From Alphaproteobacteria bacterium (GTDB lineage Bacteria > Pseudomonadota > Alphaproteobacteria > Caulobacterales > Hyphomonadaceae), in contig WGLW01000016.1 of the NCBI GenBank assembly GCA_016125405.1, positions 23,897 to 87,896 on the forward strand: a stretch of 64,000 nucleotides of DNA. The letters run 5' to 3'. The stretch's first letter is position 1, and each line of letters begins with the position of its first letter. Positions 63,131-64,000 of the stretch are shown here, in pieces. The notes below the pieces were generated by a model. That model had not been told where the DNA came from. It made no database searches and saw only the letters and a list, made by a program, of their open reading frames with translations. Both the position numbers and the translations under genes were made by a program.

Positions 63131-63169
63131 TCATAAACACGCAAACGGCCCCGCATTGCTGCGGGGCCG
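63131..63169 (-). terminator. Terminator of the rRNA operon after tRNA-fMet
   Basis: A perfect 9-bp stem (CGGCCCCGC at 63146-63154, GCGGGGCCG at 63161-63169) with a 6-nt loop lies 11 bp past the 3' end of the tRNA. On the minus strand it is followed by TTTGCGTGTTT. Confidence 0.85.
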
Positions 63170-63179
63170 CTGAGTTTGA

Positions 63180-63256
<77 letters not shown>

Positions 63257-63446
63257 TCACCGTTCATGCGCAATGGACCCGGCGTCCAAAACGACTTCGC
63301 GGCCCTCCTGACCAGCGCTGGACCCGAAGATCCAGGCGTCGCCCAAGCGAGCCGCGCCCTTGCGCCCGATCGGACGCGAAGTTCGAAAAGGAGGCCTCCG
63401 ATCCCCTGAAAGGATCAGACCTAAGCTGTGCGTTCGGCTTTGCAGA

Positions 63447-63560
63447 CCTGGCAGCGACCTACTCTCCCATGCCTTAGGACATAGTACCATTGGCGCTGGG
63501 GGACTTAACGACCGAGTTCGGAATGGGATCGGGTGGGGAACCCCCGCGAAAACCACCAGG
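63447..63560 (-). rRNA. rrf: 5S ribosomal RNA
   Basis: About 114 nt on the minus strand. Termini CCTGGTGG and its partner near CTGCCAGG pair, and the internal CCCATTCCGAACTCGG and TGGGAGAGTAGG segments are hallmark 5S sequences. Ends are estimated to within a few bases. It lies 123 bp after the 23S 3' end and about 190 bp before tRNA-fMet. Confidence 0.95.
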
Positions 63561-63683
63561 TCAGCAAAGTCGAACACACAACAACTGAAACCGTCTAACG
63601 GAATAGAATTACCATTCCGGCCCGCGCCGAAATAGCATTCGTTTACGGGCGACATGCTCGTCGCCACGCATGGGTAAGAGAGT

Positions 63684-64000
<317 letters not shown>

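Overview
The window is a GC-rich alphaproteobacterial chromosome segment. It encodes FlbD, FlhA, FlhF/FlhG and a FliF-FliG-FliH-FliN operon, and alongside them three parts of the CtrA cell-cycle pathway: the DUF1153 inhibitor SciP, the master regulator CtrA and the phosphotransferase ChpT. This combination, with GANTC sites in front of ctrA and PHB-type SDR/hydroxybutyryl-CoA enzymes, points to a dimorphic, polarly flagellated Caulobacterales/Hyphomonadaceae-type bacterium. That placement is an inference from gene content; no phylogeny was run.

Layout. 1-15.4 kb: the end of fliK, then flgD, flgE, sciP, fliF-fliG-fliH-fliN-flbD-flhA-flhF-flhG, a small membrane protein, fliJ-fliI (reverse) and ctrA. 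15.5-26.2 kb: envelope and metabolic genes, namely a lipoprotein joining a cytochrome c domain to a PQQ-type propeller, DUF1003 and DUF4112 proteins, a membrane protein/Xre pair with a repeated operator, a DUF3089 hydrolase, an M20 amidohydrolase, a Ca-dependent PI-PLC-like lipoprotein, small VOC/ABM proteins and nitronate monooxygenase. 26.2-28.3 kb: cheR, a CheY-like regulator and chpT. 28.4-31 kb: a small accessory patch with a ParDE toxin-antitoxin pair and a 446-residue protein with an MbcA/ParS-like C-terminus. 31-39 kb: secreted proteins, the ydbH-ynbE-ydbL envelope operon, an M23 peptidase and a DUF6265 protein. 39-45.3 kb: a TetR repressor divergent from an EmrAB-type pump, an HWE histidine kinase and a Crp/Fnr regulator. 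45.5-54.8 kb: a three-repeat lipoprotein, a 4TM PF04020-type protein, clpB, an amber-interrupted gene behind a ribosome-site-sequestering hairpin, a duplicated TonB-C-like protein, 3-hydroxyacyl-CoA dehydrogenase, SDR, sirtuin and enoyl-CoA hydratase. 54.8-58.6 kb: a tightly overlapping three-gene operon (TelA-like helical protein, DUF6384-like membrane protein, coiled-coil protein with a Gly-rich tail), the best candidate here for an undescribed system. 58.8-63 kb: 3-hydroxybutyrate dehydrogenase, an ABC export operon and a single-domain response regulator. 63.1-64 kb: the tail of an rRNA operon read leftward (23S 3' end, 5S, initiator tRNA).

How the parts work together. ChpT passes phosphate to CtrA, SciP restrains CtrA, and CtrA is expected to open the fliF operon, whose upstream region carries a near-consensus CtrA box. 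FlbD then drives later flagellar genes with sigma-54, and FlhF/FlhG set flagellum position and number. The remaining genes are mostly envelope maintenance, efflux and acyl-CoA metabolism. Protein functions rest on recognised motifs and family resemblance; no database search was run.
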